This document shows, in pieces, positions 44,738 to 55,390 of a stretch of 64,000 bases of DNA. Numbering within the stretch: the stretch's first letter is position 1; the number at the start of each line of letters is the position of its first letter. Made by a program: the position numbers and the translations under genes. Source of the DNA: Elymus sibiricus (taxonomy: Eukaryota > Streptophyta > Magnoliopsida > Poales > Poaceae); assembly GCA_039707655.1 (NCBI GenBank), contig CM077664.1, forward strand, positions 29,686,781-29,750,780, written 5' to 3'. The notes beneath the pieces are model-generated. The model was not told the origin of the DNA and searched no databases. It worked only from the letters and a program-made list of their open reading frames with translations.

Positions 44738-46382
44738 TGTAAGGATGCTTTTATTACTAAGTATTTTCCTCCCGCTAAGATTATTTCTCTTAGAAATCAA
44801 ATTATGAACTTTAAGCAACTTGAGCAAGAACATGTTGCACAAGCTTGGGAGAGAATGAAATTAATGATTAAAAATTGTCCCACTCATGGATTAAGCTTAC
44901 GGATGATAATAAAAAATTGCGGGACTAAACTTTGTGTTGAGAAATCTTCTAGATTCTGCTGCAGGTGGTACCTTTCTGGGAATTACATTAGGATAGGCCA
45001 CGAAGATTCTCAATAATATGATGACAAATTATTCTCAATGGCACACCGAACGAGCTCCAACTGGTAAGAAGGTAAACTCTGTCGAAGAAGTTGCTACTTT
45101 GAGTGATAAAATGGATGCTCTTATGAATATGCTTGCTAGTAAAAATGCTCATGTTGATCCTAATGATGTGCCACTATCTACTTTGATTGAGCAAAATAAT
45201 GATGTTATTGATGTGAACTTTATCGCTAGAAATAATTTCAATAACAATGCTTATAGGGGGAATTTTAATCCTAGACCGTATCCCGGTAATCCCTCTAATA
45301 ATTATGGTAATTCATATAATAATAATAGGATACCTACTGAACTTGAGAACAACATTAAAGAATTTATTAGTTCTCAAAAAACTTTTAATGCCATGGTAGA
45401 TGAAAAACTACATAAAGTTGATGATATGGCTAGAAACATGGATAGAATTGCTCATCATGTGGAAACTCTTAAAATTAAAATTATGCCACATAAAAATGAT
45501 GTTACTGAATCTCTAAAGTCTATTCAAGTTTCCATGAATGAAAGTAGAGAAAGAATCGCTAGGTTAAGAGCTAAGCGAGAATTCCTAGAAAAAGCGATTC
45601 CACCCGGTTTTTATCATAACCATGATGAAGATGTTAAAATGATTGGTGTTTCACCTATTGAATCTTTGTTTAGTAATATAAAACTTGATGAAAAATGGAC
45701 TGGAGATGAGTCAACTTTAGCTAGAAGGCATCCCAATTGTTCGGAGGGTGATGATCTTAATGATAAAAATAATAAAAGTGGGTTTGAAGAGGTCAAAACT
45801 TTAAATAGTGATGTGCCCACTACTTTGGATTACAAGGACTTTAATTATGATAATTGTTTTTTGATTGAATGTATTTCCTTGTTGCAATCCATGATGAATT
45901 CACCTAATGCTTATCAACAAAATAAAGCTTTTACTCAACATATCGTCGAAGCAATGATTAAAGCTCATGAAGAAAAGCTAGAATTAGAAGTATCAATACC
46001 TAGAAAATTACAAGATGAATGGGAACCTACTATTAAAGTGAATATTAATGATTATGAATGCAAATGCAATGCTTTGTGTGATATAGGTGCTAGCGTCTCT
46101 ACTATACCAAAATCTTTATATGACATGCTAGGTCTCACCGATATGAATGAATGTTCCCTCAACTTGCATTTAGCGGATTCAACTATTAAGAAACCATTGG
46201 GTAGAATTAATGATGTACTTATAACAGAAAATAGAAATTATGTGCCCGTGGATTTCATTGTGCTAGATATTGAATGCAATCTGTCTTGTCCTATAATACT
46301 TGGTAGGCCTTTCCTACGAACCATAGGTGCTATTATTGATATGAAAGAAGGAAATATAAGGTTCCAATTTCCATTAAAGTAA
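44738..46382 (+). pseudogene. gag (C-terminal part) and aspartic protease of the plus-strand gypsy
   Basis: Gag resumes with CKDAFITKYFPPAK and ends its first frame at 45016; the continuing frame at 45018-46382 (454 codons, starting MMTNYSQWHTER) overlaps the same protein family, so there is a frame shift near 44900-45000. The long frame holds an Asn-rich linker, then a retroviral-type aspartic protease: active-site motif CDIGASVSTIPKSLYDMLGL (Asp followed by Ile-Gly-Ala rather than the usual Thr/Ser-Gly-Ala) and the flap/ILGRPFLRT end. The frame stops after the protease; no reverse transcriptase follows. The protein would process Gag. The gene is broken by two insertions upstream and the shift. 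Confidence 0.82.
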
Positions 46383-49320
46383 GAGATGGAACACTTCCCA
46401 AGGAATATAATTAAACCACCATATGAATCTATTATGAGGGCCACCTATGGACTTAATTTGAAAGATGACAATACTTGAAACAATGCATTATGCCTAGCTA
46501 GGGGCATAAAACAATAGCGCTTGTTGGGAGGCAACCCAATAGTTATCTTAAATTTTTGCTTTTTACTTTCCGCTTTGTGTGATGACATAATTATTACTAC
46601 TGTAATGATTGTGTTTTTTATGTTTTAATTAGTGTTTGTGCCAAGTAAAGCCTTTGGGATGATTTGGATGATAGTTGATTTGATTCTGTGCAAAAACAGA
46701 AAGTTTTGTGTCCAGTACAGAAAATGCTATAAATTACTGGTATGTGGGAATAGTCTGAAATTTTTACACATGATTGATATACAAATTTTCTACGTTGTCC
46801 TAATTTTTCCGAATTTTTGGAGCTACAGAAGTATGGTTTTTATTCAGATCATTACAGACTATTCTGTTTTAGACAGATTCTGTTTTATATTGCATAGTGT
46901 GCTTATTTTAATGATGCTATGGATTATATCGGGGAGTATAAGTCATGGAGAAGTTAGAATACAGTAGGTATTATGCAATAATAATTATGAATGAGTTTGC
47001 AACAGTACCTAAAGTTTATGATTTGTCTATTATACTAACGGATCTCATGAGGTTTTTGTTGAGTTTTGTGTGCTGAAGTTTTCAATTTTTGGGTGAGATC
47101 ACAATGGATGAAGGAATAAGGAGCGGCAAGACCCTAAGCTTGGGGATGCCCAAGGCACCCCCAAGGTAATATTCAAGGAAGACCCAAGCGTCTAAGCTTG
47201 GGGATGCCCTGGATGGCATCCCCTCTTTCGTCCACAATTCATCGGTATGTTACCTGGAGCTATATTTTTATTTATCACATGATATGAGTTTACTTGGAGC
47301 GTCTTGTGCCATAGTTTTATTTTGTTTTCTTGTTAGTTTGCCACAATCATTGTTTTCTGGACACACCTTTTTGAGAGAGACACACATTCATCATAATTTG
47401 TTAGAATACTCTATGTGCTTCACTTATATCTTTTGACCTAGGTAGTTGCTCTTGTGCTTCACTTATATTTGTTAGAACACAGCGGTGGTTATATTTTATA
47501 GAAATGATTGCACTCTCATGCTTCACTTAAATCTTTTTGAGAGTCTTAAATAGGAAGTGGTAATGAGCACGGGTTATAAGACTAGTCGGAAAAGGATAGG
47601 TATTTAAGAGTGATATAATAAAAACTTTCATGTAGATCACTAAATATGAAACGTGTGATTTGATTATATTGATGTAATAATATGAAAGGGTATTGGTCCA
47701 TGATCATTGGTTTGTAAAAATATCGACATTTAAAGCTTGTTATTAACTACTCATTTATGTGTCCAACATGGCATGACGGGGATGCGTGAGCATTTTTATG
47801 TCTGATTGAAATCCTTTGTGCTATTTGAATCGGGGGCGCGCGATGGTTAACTCCTACCAACCTCCTCCCTAGGGGCATGCGAGTAGTACTTTGCTTCGAG
47901 GGCTAATAAAACTTTCACAATAAGCATATGAGTTCTTTATGACTAATGTGAGCTCATGGACAATTACGCACTCCCTCCTTTCCGCATATTGCTAGCCTCT
48001 TCGGTACCATGCATTGCCCTTTCTCACTTCGAGAGTCGGTGCAAACTTCGCCGGTGCATCCAAACCCGTGATATGATACACTCTATCACACATAAACCTC
48101 CTCATATCTTCCTCAAAACAGCCACCATACCTACCTATCATGGCATTTCCATAGCCATTCCGAGATATATTGCCATGCAACTTCCACCATTCCGTCCTAT
48201 GACATGCGTGTTCATCATCATATTGCTTTGCATGATCATATAGAGCTAACATGATATTTGTGGCAAAGCCACCGTTCATCATTGTAATACATGTTATGCT
48301 AGATCATTGCACATCCTGGTACATTGCCAGAGGCATTCATATAGAGTCATATTGTTCCAGTTATCGAGTTGTAATATCGAGTTGTAAGTAAATAAAAGTG
48401 TGATGATCATCATTATTAGAGCATTGTCCCAGCGAGGTAAAGAATGATGGAGACTGATGAGTCCTTACAAAAGTGGGGATGAGGTTCATGATATTGTTCT
48501 AAAAAAAAGAAAGAAAAAATGAAAAAAATGAAAAAAAATGAAAAAAAAATGAGAGAAAAAGAGAGAAGGGGCAATGCTACTATCCTTTTACCACACTTGT
48601 GCTTCAAAGTAGCACCATGTTCTTCAAATAGAGAGTCTCCATGATTTGTCACTTTCATATACTAGTGGGAATTTTTACATTATAGAACTTGGCTTGTATA
48701 TTCTGATGATGGGCTTCCTCAAATGCCCGAGGTCTTCATGAGCAAGCAAGTTGGATGGACACCCACTTAGTTTCAATTGTGAGCTTTCATACACTTATAG
48801 ATCTAGTGCATCCATTGCATGGCAATCCCTACTCCTCGCATTGATATCGATTGCAAGGCCTCTCCATTGCCAAACGATCCGCCGAGTTGATGCGAGCCTT
48901 TCTTCAATTTTTGTCTTCCCTTATAAACCTCTACCACCATATTCTATTCCACCCGTAGTGCCAAGTCCATGTCTCATGCTCATATATTGAGTGAAGTTGA
49001 AAATGCTAAAGCGCATGAAAAAGTATGATACAATTGCTTGGTTTAACACCGGGGTGCTCAATGATTTGTACTTATGTGAGGAAGACCGAGCCATGCTATG
49101 CTTACATTCTTAAATGAGTAGGGATAACATTCGTTAAGCATCGTATATTTTGAAAGGTAATGATTATGAGTTAGTATTCATGGATATTATTATGTTGATA
49201 TCAATTACTTCATTGTTTCTCAATATTCATACCGCAAGAGAATTACATGACAGACATGCTAGGTAGCATTCAACATCAAAAATTATGTTTTTATCATTTA
49301 CCTACTCGAGGACGACCAGG
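46383..49320 (+). other. Non-coding 3' internal region of the plus-strand gypsy element
   Basis: No polymerase, integrase or other domain is found over 2.9 kb. The sequence carries GTTGGGAGGCAACCCAATAG (46523), the GCTTGGGGATGCCC motifs (47139, 47193), TGTGCTTCACTTATATC-type repeats (47400-47530), and an A-rich run at 48500-48560. These are shared in inverted orientation with 2321-5130. Confidence 0.75.
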
Positions 49321-49338
49321 AATTAAGCTTGGGGATGC
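49321..49338 (+). other. Polypurine tract of the plus-strand gypsy
   Basis: AATTAAGCTTGGGGATGC directly precedes the LTR start TGATACGTC, in the position of the plus-strand primer. Confidence 0.7.
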
Positions 49339-50891
49339 TGATACGTCTCCAACGTATCTATAATTTTTTATTGTTTCATGCTATTATATTATCAATTCTA
49401 TATACTTTATATGCAATTTTATATCATTTTTGGGAACTAACCTATTAACCTAGTGCCAAGTGCCAGTTGCTGTTTTCTGCTTGTTTTTGGTTTGTCAGAA
49501 AATCCCTATCAAACGAACTCCAAATGCCACGAAACTTTTTGATTTTTTTCTGGGACAAAAGAGACCCCAGAAGCTTCGGGGGAGGACCAGAGGCCAGACG
49601 AGGAGGCGACAAGGCAACAGGGCGCGCCCCTGGGGGGCGCCATGATGCCTTGTGGGCCCCCTGTGGCTCCGATTGACCTAATTCTATCGCTTTAAATTCT
49701 CTAATATTCCAAAACCACCAGATATCCAGACGAAACAAGTTCTTCGCCGCCGCAACTCTCTGTTCTTCCATGATCCCATCTGGAGGCCTTCTCCGGTAAT
49801 ATTCCAAAGGAGGAATCGATCACGGAGAGCCTCTACATCAACCTTGCTGCCCTTCCGATGATGTGTGAGTAGTTTACCATAGACCTACGGGTCCATAGTT
49901 ATTAGCTAGATGGCTTCTTCTCTCTCTCCGATCTTCAATACAATGTTCTCCTCGGAGATCAAACCGATTGTTCCGATGTAATCTTCTTTTGCGGTGTGTT
50001 TGTTGGGATCCGATGAATTGTGGGTTTATGATTAGATTATTCATTGAAAGTAATTGAGTCTTTACTGAACTTTATTATGCACGCTTGTTATAGCTTTGTA
50101 TTTCTCTCCGATGTATCCATTTAGTTTGGCCAACTAGATTGATTTATCTTCAGCGGGAGAGGTGCTTTGTAGTGGGTTCAATCTTGCGGTGTCCTCACCT
50201 CGTGACAGAAGGGGTAGCGAGGCACGTATTGTATTGTATTGCTGCCACTAAGGGTAAAACGACGGGGTTCAATCATATTGCTTGGTTTTATTCTGTCTAC
50301 ATTATGTCATCATACCTGATGCATTACTCTGTTTGTCATGAACTTAATACGTAGAGAGGCAAGCATAGAAGCGCTCTCGAAGTGGAGTAATAGTAGTAGA
50401 TGCAGAATCATTTCGGTCTACTTGTCACAGACGTAATGCCTATGTACATGATCATTGCCATGAATAACATCATAACTATGCGCTTTTCTATCAATTGCCC
50501 AACAGTAATTTGTCTACCCACCGTATGCTATCTTAATGAGAGAGAAGCCTCTAGTGAAAACTATGGCCCCCGGGTCTACTTTTATCATATTACTAAAACC
50601 CTAATTACCTTGCTGCCATTTTACTCTTTTTATTTTACTTTGCAATTTATCTATCTATCACTATCAGATTTAATCCTTGCAATTAACGAGTTCAAGGGGA
50701 TTGATAGCCCTCTTGCCCGCGTTGGGTGCAAGTATTTGCTCTTGTGTGTGTAGGTGCTGCTGACGAGGCATTTGTGTGATTCTCCTATTGGTTCGATAAC
50801 CTTGGTTCTCATAGAGGGAAATACTTATCCATTACTATATTGCTTCACCCTTCCTCATCGGGGAAAATCCCAACTCAGCTCACAAGTAGCA
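49339..50891 (+). repeat. 3' LTR of the plus-strand gypsy element
   Basis: It starts TGATACGTCTCCAACG and ends CTCACAAGTAGCA (1553 bp). The tip contains the perfect hairpin GATACGT-CTCCA-ACGTATC. The end matches the truncated 5' LTR at 6525-6975. It is followed at once by an LTR tip in opposite orientation (50892-50934). Confidence 0.85.
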
Positions 50892-50934
50892 ACATGAAAA
50901 CATCAAAAATTATAGATAGATTGGAGACGTATCA
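50892..50934 (-). repeat. 43-bp LTR tip in inverted orientation
   Basis: The minus strand reads TGATACGTCTCCAATC and onward to TTTTCATG, the first 43 bp of the gypsy LTR. It is most simply the start of the 5' LTR of the minus-strand gypsy, whose end is at 6082-6524. The plus-strand gypsy then sits inside that LTR, with the middle ~1.1 kb lost. The base after it begins the copia frame. Confidence 0.7.
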
Positions 50935-52209
50935 CTGACCACTATTCGAGTACTACTTTCACTATCTGCCTCACATGGTCTTCTCGTTCATCAAATGGAT
51001 GTGAAGACTGCTTTCCTAAATGGAGAATTGGACGAGGAAATTAACATGGAACAACCAGATGGATTTGTAGTGGAAGGTCAGGAAGGAAAGGTGTGCAAGT
51101 TGCTGAAGTCTTTATATGGACATAAACAAGCACCTAAGCAGTGGCACGAGAAGTTTGAAAGAACTTTAACAGCTACAGGCTTTGTTGTAAACGAAGCTGA
51201 CAAATGTGTGTACTATCACCACGGTGGGGGCGAGGGGGTTATCCTTTGCTTGTATGTTGATGACATATTGATTTTCGGGACGAATCTGAATGTTATTAAG
51301 GAGGTCAAGTATTTCCTATCTTGTTGTTTTGAGATGAAGGATTTAGGTGTAGCTGATGTTATTCTGAACATCAAGCTGTTGAGAGATGATGATGGTGGGA
51401 TTACATTGCTTCAATCTCACTGTGTGGAAAAGATCTTGAGTCGCTTTGGCTATAGTGACTGCAAGCCCTCTCCAACACCATATGATGCTAGCGTGTTGCT
51501 TCGAAAGAATCGAAGAATTGCTATAGATCAATTGAAATATTCTCAGATTATTGGCTCGCTTATGTATTTAGCCAGCGCTACGAGACCTGACATTTCTTTT
51601 GCTGTTAGCAAACTGAGTCGGTTTGTCTCAAAACCTGGAGATGTTCATTGGAAAGCTCTAGAGAGAGTTATGCGTTATTTGAAAGGCACTGCAAGTTATG
51701 GAATTCACTACACTGGGTACCCAAAGGAACTTGAAGGGTATAGTGACTCAAACTAGATCTCTGATGCTGATGAGGTAAAGGCCACGAGCGGATATGTATT
51801 CACTCATGGAGGTGGCGTTGTTTCTTGGAAGTCTTGCAAGCAGACCATCTTAACGAGGTCAACAATGGAAGCAGAACTCACAGCACTAGATACAGCTACG
51901 GTCGAAGCAGATTCGCTTCGTCGGCTCTTGAATGACTTGCCGGTTGTTGAGACACCGGTACCGGGTATCCTCATGAACTGCGACAATCAAACTATGATCG
52001 CGAAAGTGAGTAGCTCAAAGGATAACATGAAGTCATCAAGACATGTTCAGAGAAGGTTAAAGTTTGTCAGAAAAAGGAGAAACTCCGGAGTTATTGCATT
52101 GGATTATATCCAAACGTCTAAAAATCTGGCAGATCCTTTTACAAAGGGTCTATCACATAATGTGATAGATAATGCATCGAAGGAGATGGGTATGAGACCC
52201 ACAATATGA
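50935..52209 (+). pseudogene. Copia reverse transcriptase and RNase H with one amber stop
   Basis: One frame from 50935 to 52209 shows copia RVT_2 motifs in order: TAFLNGELDEEI, SLYGHKQAPKQWHEKF, the polymerase active site LYVDDILIFG (about 51256-51285), YLASATRPDISFAV and VMRYLKGT. RNase H then follows with [37 protein letters not shown] and LADPFTKGL. The single break is TAG at 51754-51756, directly after SDSN where copia proteins usually have Trp, so it is a likely TGG to TAG change. The N-terminal part of pol is cut off by the gypsy insertion. This enzyme would copy element RNA into DNA. Confidence 0.92.
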
Positions 52210-52767
52210 GTTGTTCACAATGGTAACCTACTTTATGTGATCGGAGATCCCATAAATTAGAATTTGAAGACAAGCTGTTGGTCAACTGAGAGGAGAGTGT
52301 CCTTACTATTAATAATACCACTCCATGAAGATACAATACTCTCCTAATCTGCATGGCAAGTTGATGTATATCTTAATGTGTTCTAAGTGGCTTATTTAAG
52401 TAGAGATGTTGTCCTGCAGAACATCTTTTGAAGAACACACCTATATGCGTCTGATTGTTAAACGCCGCAATCTATGAGAGTAGGGTGCTCTCTAGTAAAC
52501 TCATGAAAGGCCTCGGAGTATGACGCATAAGCTCCACCCGCGGGGAAGTCCCACGGTAGCCTAGTATCGGTCAAGACTTTGTGTGAAGCTAGATTCGCAG
52601 AAAACTTGCAGTTCAAGGCCTAGTCCACTGTTCAAGTTGCTTACTAGTGTAGCATAGAGTTCTAGGTGGAAATTCAACTTAACAGTATCCACTGCAGTAC
52701 CGGTATATAAAACAGTGTTTTGGAACCAAAGGCAAATTTTGTGTGCCTCTGGGATCTGGTGGGGGAT
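52210..52767 (+). other. Copia 3' untranslated region and polypurine tract
   Basis: No coding frame is seen. It ends in GATCTGGTGGGGGAT before the LTR start TGCTGGAATTTAG, a usual polypurine tract position. Confidence 0.65.
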
Positions 52768-53794
52768 TGCTGGAATTTAGTCTATTTCGAGCCAACCCAC
52801 TAGCCATTTTCAGAATTCCTAATAAATCCTAGAGGCCCACTTAGCCCATTCATGCAAGGCAAGAGGTGGGATTAAAAGTTTAGTCCCATACTGCTCACCT
52901 AGTAGGAGTTGGACCTCCTTATAAGGGAGGTTGTTTCCCCACATGTATGAGCATGAGAACAAGAGAGACATTCACGCGTGCTCCTCCTCCGTCGTCCGCC
53001 TCGTCACGCCACGCCTCGTCACGATGCGCCGCGGGTTGCGGGAATGAGGTGAGCCGTTGTCTAAATTTTTGCCACGCATGACTGGTATGTGAAAGGTCAC
53101 ACGGGAGTTGAAACGTTTTTTGCTATAGTGGAGAATGAATACGAACGCTGCACCCTTCAGCTGCTGCCTGTTCGTTTCGCCTTCCGTCTTTTCGTTTCAT
53201 CTCCCGTCGCTGCCAGTTCGCCTCCTCCTCCTGTGCCTATAAAAGAGAGGTCGCTCCTCTCCAGAGAGACACACCAGACAACCCTTGCCTCACGCCATCG
53301 AGTTCCTGAGCACTGAGTTGCTGCTACGATCTTCCCCATCCCGGCTTGCAGCGTGCACCGTAGGTCGGGACAGTAGGCCTCCGAAACACCGCCACTTCGA
53401 GTCCTGTACGGGAGAAGGGCGATAAGGTTTTTGGGGAGCGCTCTGCGCGACTACTGACCTCTTCGTCACGGACGCCGACGACCACTTCCCCAACGATGAC
53501 TTCTCCCCCGACGTCGACAACCTCTTCGATGACATGGGCGACAACGTCAACGCCAACCCCAATGCTACTGCCGCAGCGCAGTACATGTTCGTGTTCTTTC
53601 TGTTCGAGATCCTATCACAGTTTCTTGTTCTAGCTTCTGTCCTAGATATGTTCTGTTCATGTTCACTACTTCAGATGCTATTTGCATACTCTCTGTTGGA
53701 TTGCATGACTTGTCTTATCTCAGCTATGATTGTCATGTTTTATCTACTGTTTCTGTTAATAAAATCATATGGTAAATTGTTCATATTTCCAACA
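52768..53794 (+). repeat. 3' LTR of the copia element in the NLR relic
   Basis: TGCTGGAATTTAGTC at 52768 to TTTCCAACA ending 53794 (1027 bp), with near-matching tips TGCTGG/CCAACA. A TATA box CTATAAAAGAG is at about 53237. The following bases CTCCG (53795-53799) are the expected TSD copy; the other copy is outside the window. Confidence 0.72.
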
Positions 53795-54933
53795 CTCCGC
53801 AGCTTCAGCTTCACCAGATTCTTGAGCCCCTGGATCCAATGTTGAGGATATCGCTTATCGTTAGCGTCTCGGTCAGCTGGGGATTAGAGATTAATCAGAA
53901 ATCGACCGATTAACCGATTTTATCGGTCGACTATTAATCGGCCATTTTTTGCAAATCCTAGGTTCCCAACACTAAAATATGTTATATTCAATACCAAAAA
54001 AATATTGGACAGAAGTGTTACCTTGATTCCTAGCCTTTGAATCCTCGTATAATGACATACAAAATAGGACAATAGTACATATTGTGTAACAAGGTCCAGA
54101 AAACACAAATAAACATAGTTTTTGCAAACATAGTGCTAGGAATAGACCTGATTTATCGGTAGATTCCCGATAAATCGCTTGTCAGAATGATAAATCGTCC
54201 CAAACGATAAACGGTGAAGATAAGGCATAATCTTATCGGTCACCCCCTGAGTAGCGATAAATCGGACGATAAATCGTTGAATCGGAAGATTTTTTGAACA
54301 GTGCCTGGATCCATTCCGGCAGTTTGACCAGGTTGCCGTACAGCTTGAGGCACTGCAGTGTCTCCGGAAACAAGAACGTCCAATCCAAGCAGCCACATAA
54401 ACCTGGCTCCCCCTCTGACCGGATTGACAATGACTCCAGGCCGCTCAGGCCAACAATTGCCGAGCATAACTCTTGGCCATTTTCCTTATTGACGCCAATC
54501 ACTCCCAACTTACGCAACTGGGTGAGTCCTTTTATATCCTGTACAACACATTTTCCCCGTCGTCCGATGTTCACAACACCCAGTGTGCGCGGGGCTTTAA
54601 GCTTTCTCATCCCTCTTGGCAATAGAACACCATACAAGTCCAGGCGCATTGCAATAGCAGGCAATGCAAAACACCAAATTAAGGTGCATGCATCACGGTG
54701 GCTCGCATCACCATCTGAAAAACACTGGGGTGCACAACACGCTAAACAAGAAATCGCCGGCGTGCCAAACAGAAGGCATGGCCGGTTTTTTATGGCCCCT
54801 GGAAAGTTATCTACAAGCTCATCATAGACCGAGACCGCCTCAGCCCTCGATTTTCTACCACCAAGAAGATTGTTTAGCTTCCGAAGCTTGATGATCGTTT
54901 TTGGCAGCATCAGTATGTTAGTACCCCTCATAT
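53795..54933 (-). pseudogene. NLR-type disease-resistance gene fragment (LRR exon)
   Basis: On the minus strand 54933 to 54304 encodes leucine-rich repeats of the CC-NLR (RPM1-like) type: LPKTIIKLRKLNNLLGG, then DLYGVLLPRGMRKLKA, DIKGLTQLRKLGVIGVN, IVGLSGLESLSIRS and LKLYGNLVKLPEWIQ. After a 465-bp inserted element (53839-54303) the same frame family continues at 53838-53795 with WIQGLKNLVKLKLR, where the copia LTR cuts it. Upstream of 54933 the exon ends abruptly in unrelated AT-rich DNA, so the NB-ARC and coiled-coil parts are missing. In intact relatives such repeats recognise pathogen effectors or their targets. Here it is a relic with at least three breaks and cannot make a receptor. Confidence 0.82.
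53839..54303. mobile_element. 465-bp non-autonomous DNA element in the LRR exon
   Basis: It is flanked by the 10-bp direct repeat CCTGGATCCA (53829-53838 and 54304-54313), where an uninterrupted LRR frame should run. TSDs of 9-10 bp suggest a Mutator-like element; 8 bp would suggest hAT. Both ends are rich in GATAAATCG/CGATTTATC-type motifs (for example 53904-53943 and 54138-54290), but clean long terminal inverted repeats are not obvious. There is no coding capacity. Confidence 0.65.
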
Positions 54934-54937
54934 ACAT

Positions 54938-55240
54938 ATTTCCAAATTACAAAAAAAATTGTACATACACAAATACATATATAACATGTTCACGAAATTT
55001 TTCATAATAATATACTTTCATACGTGGCATAGACAAAAAAACAAATACATACATGAAAATGGGCCATTTTGTTCTTGCTGTTGGGCCAGAATTTTTTTTT
55101 GGTGCAGCTTGCAAATCATAATATTTTTGAATGAAATTTTACAGATCCATCGCGAATATGTAGAAGTTTTCACAGATTTTTTCCAAATTTTTTGAAACAT
55201 GGAAATATCATTTTTGAATCATTTCAAATAAGGTCCTCTG
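54938..55240. other. AT-rich unassigned stretch
   Basis: AT-rich sequence with no frame or motif I can assign. It replaces the upstream part of the LRR exon, so it is probably transposon DNA or a deletion junction. Confidence 0.4.
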
Positions 55241-55317
55241 ATGCCCCCGTCCACAGGAACTTCGCATTCGCTGAGGTGGGACTATTTCATAACTGGAGAA
55301 CCTTCCCTCAAGACACA

Positions 55318-55390
55318 AACATATCCTAGCTCAACTGGCCGCAGCTTATCATGTTCGGTGCGGAAGATGCGAGTTCGATCCCACTTATTG
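55318..55390 (+). repeat. tRNA-like sequence with A-box and B-box (SINE head candidate)
   Basis: TAGCTCAACTGG (55327-55338) fits the RNA polymerase III A-box and GAGTTCGATCCC (55371-55382) fits the B-box. Their spacing of about 44 bp is that of a tRNA gene. I could not fold a convincing acceptor stem, so a tRNA-derived SINE or a decayed tRNA is more likely than a working tRNA gene. Confidence 0.45.

Larger units (their letters stand above)
6525..50891 (+). mobile_element. Ty3/gypsy LTR retrotransposon, plus strand, gag-protease only, heavily nested
   Basis: The parts in order are a truncated 5' LTR (6525-6975), a primer-binding site (6987-7003), gag start (7152), two large insertions into gag (7464-29871 and 29901-44737), the rest of gag plus aspartic protease (44738-46382), a long non-coding stretch, a polypurine tract (49321-49338) and a 3' LTR (49339-50891). 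Joining the non-inserted parts gives an element of roughly 7 kb. No reverse transcriptase, RNase H or integrase is found between the protease and the 3' LTR, so this is a gag-protease-only, non-autonomous form. LTR and 3' non-coding sequence match the minus-strand gypsy at 1-6524, making them sister subfamilies. Confidence 0.85.
50935..53794 (+). mobile_element. Ty1/copia element, 3' half only in window
   Basis: The visible parts are the reverse transcriptase and RNase H region (50935-52209), an untranslated stretch, a polypurine tract (GGTGGGGGAT at 52758-52767) and a 3' LTR (52768-53794). Its 5' half was pushed left beyond the window by the gypsy insertion at 50934. The LTR right end abuts an NLR exon, so this element inserted into that gene. 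It is a different family from the two copias at 7464 and 18033. Confidence 0.85.

Noticed and set aside
53534..53845. A 103-codon frame with a hydrophobic stretch
   Set aside because: It runs from the copia LTR across its end into the NLR relic, so it is a chance frame.
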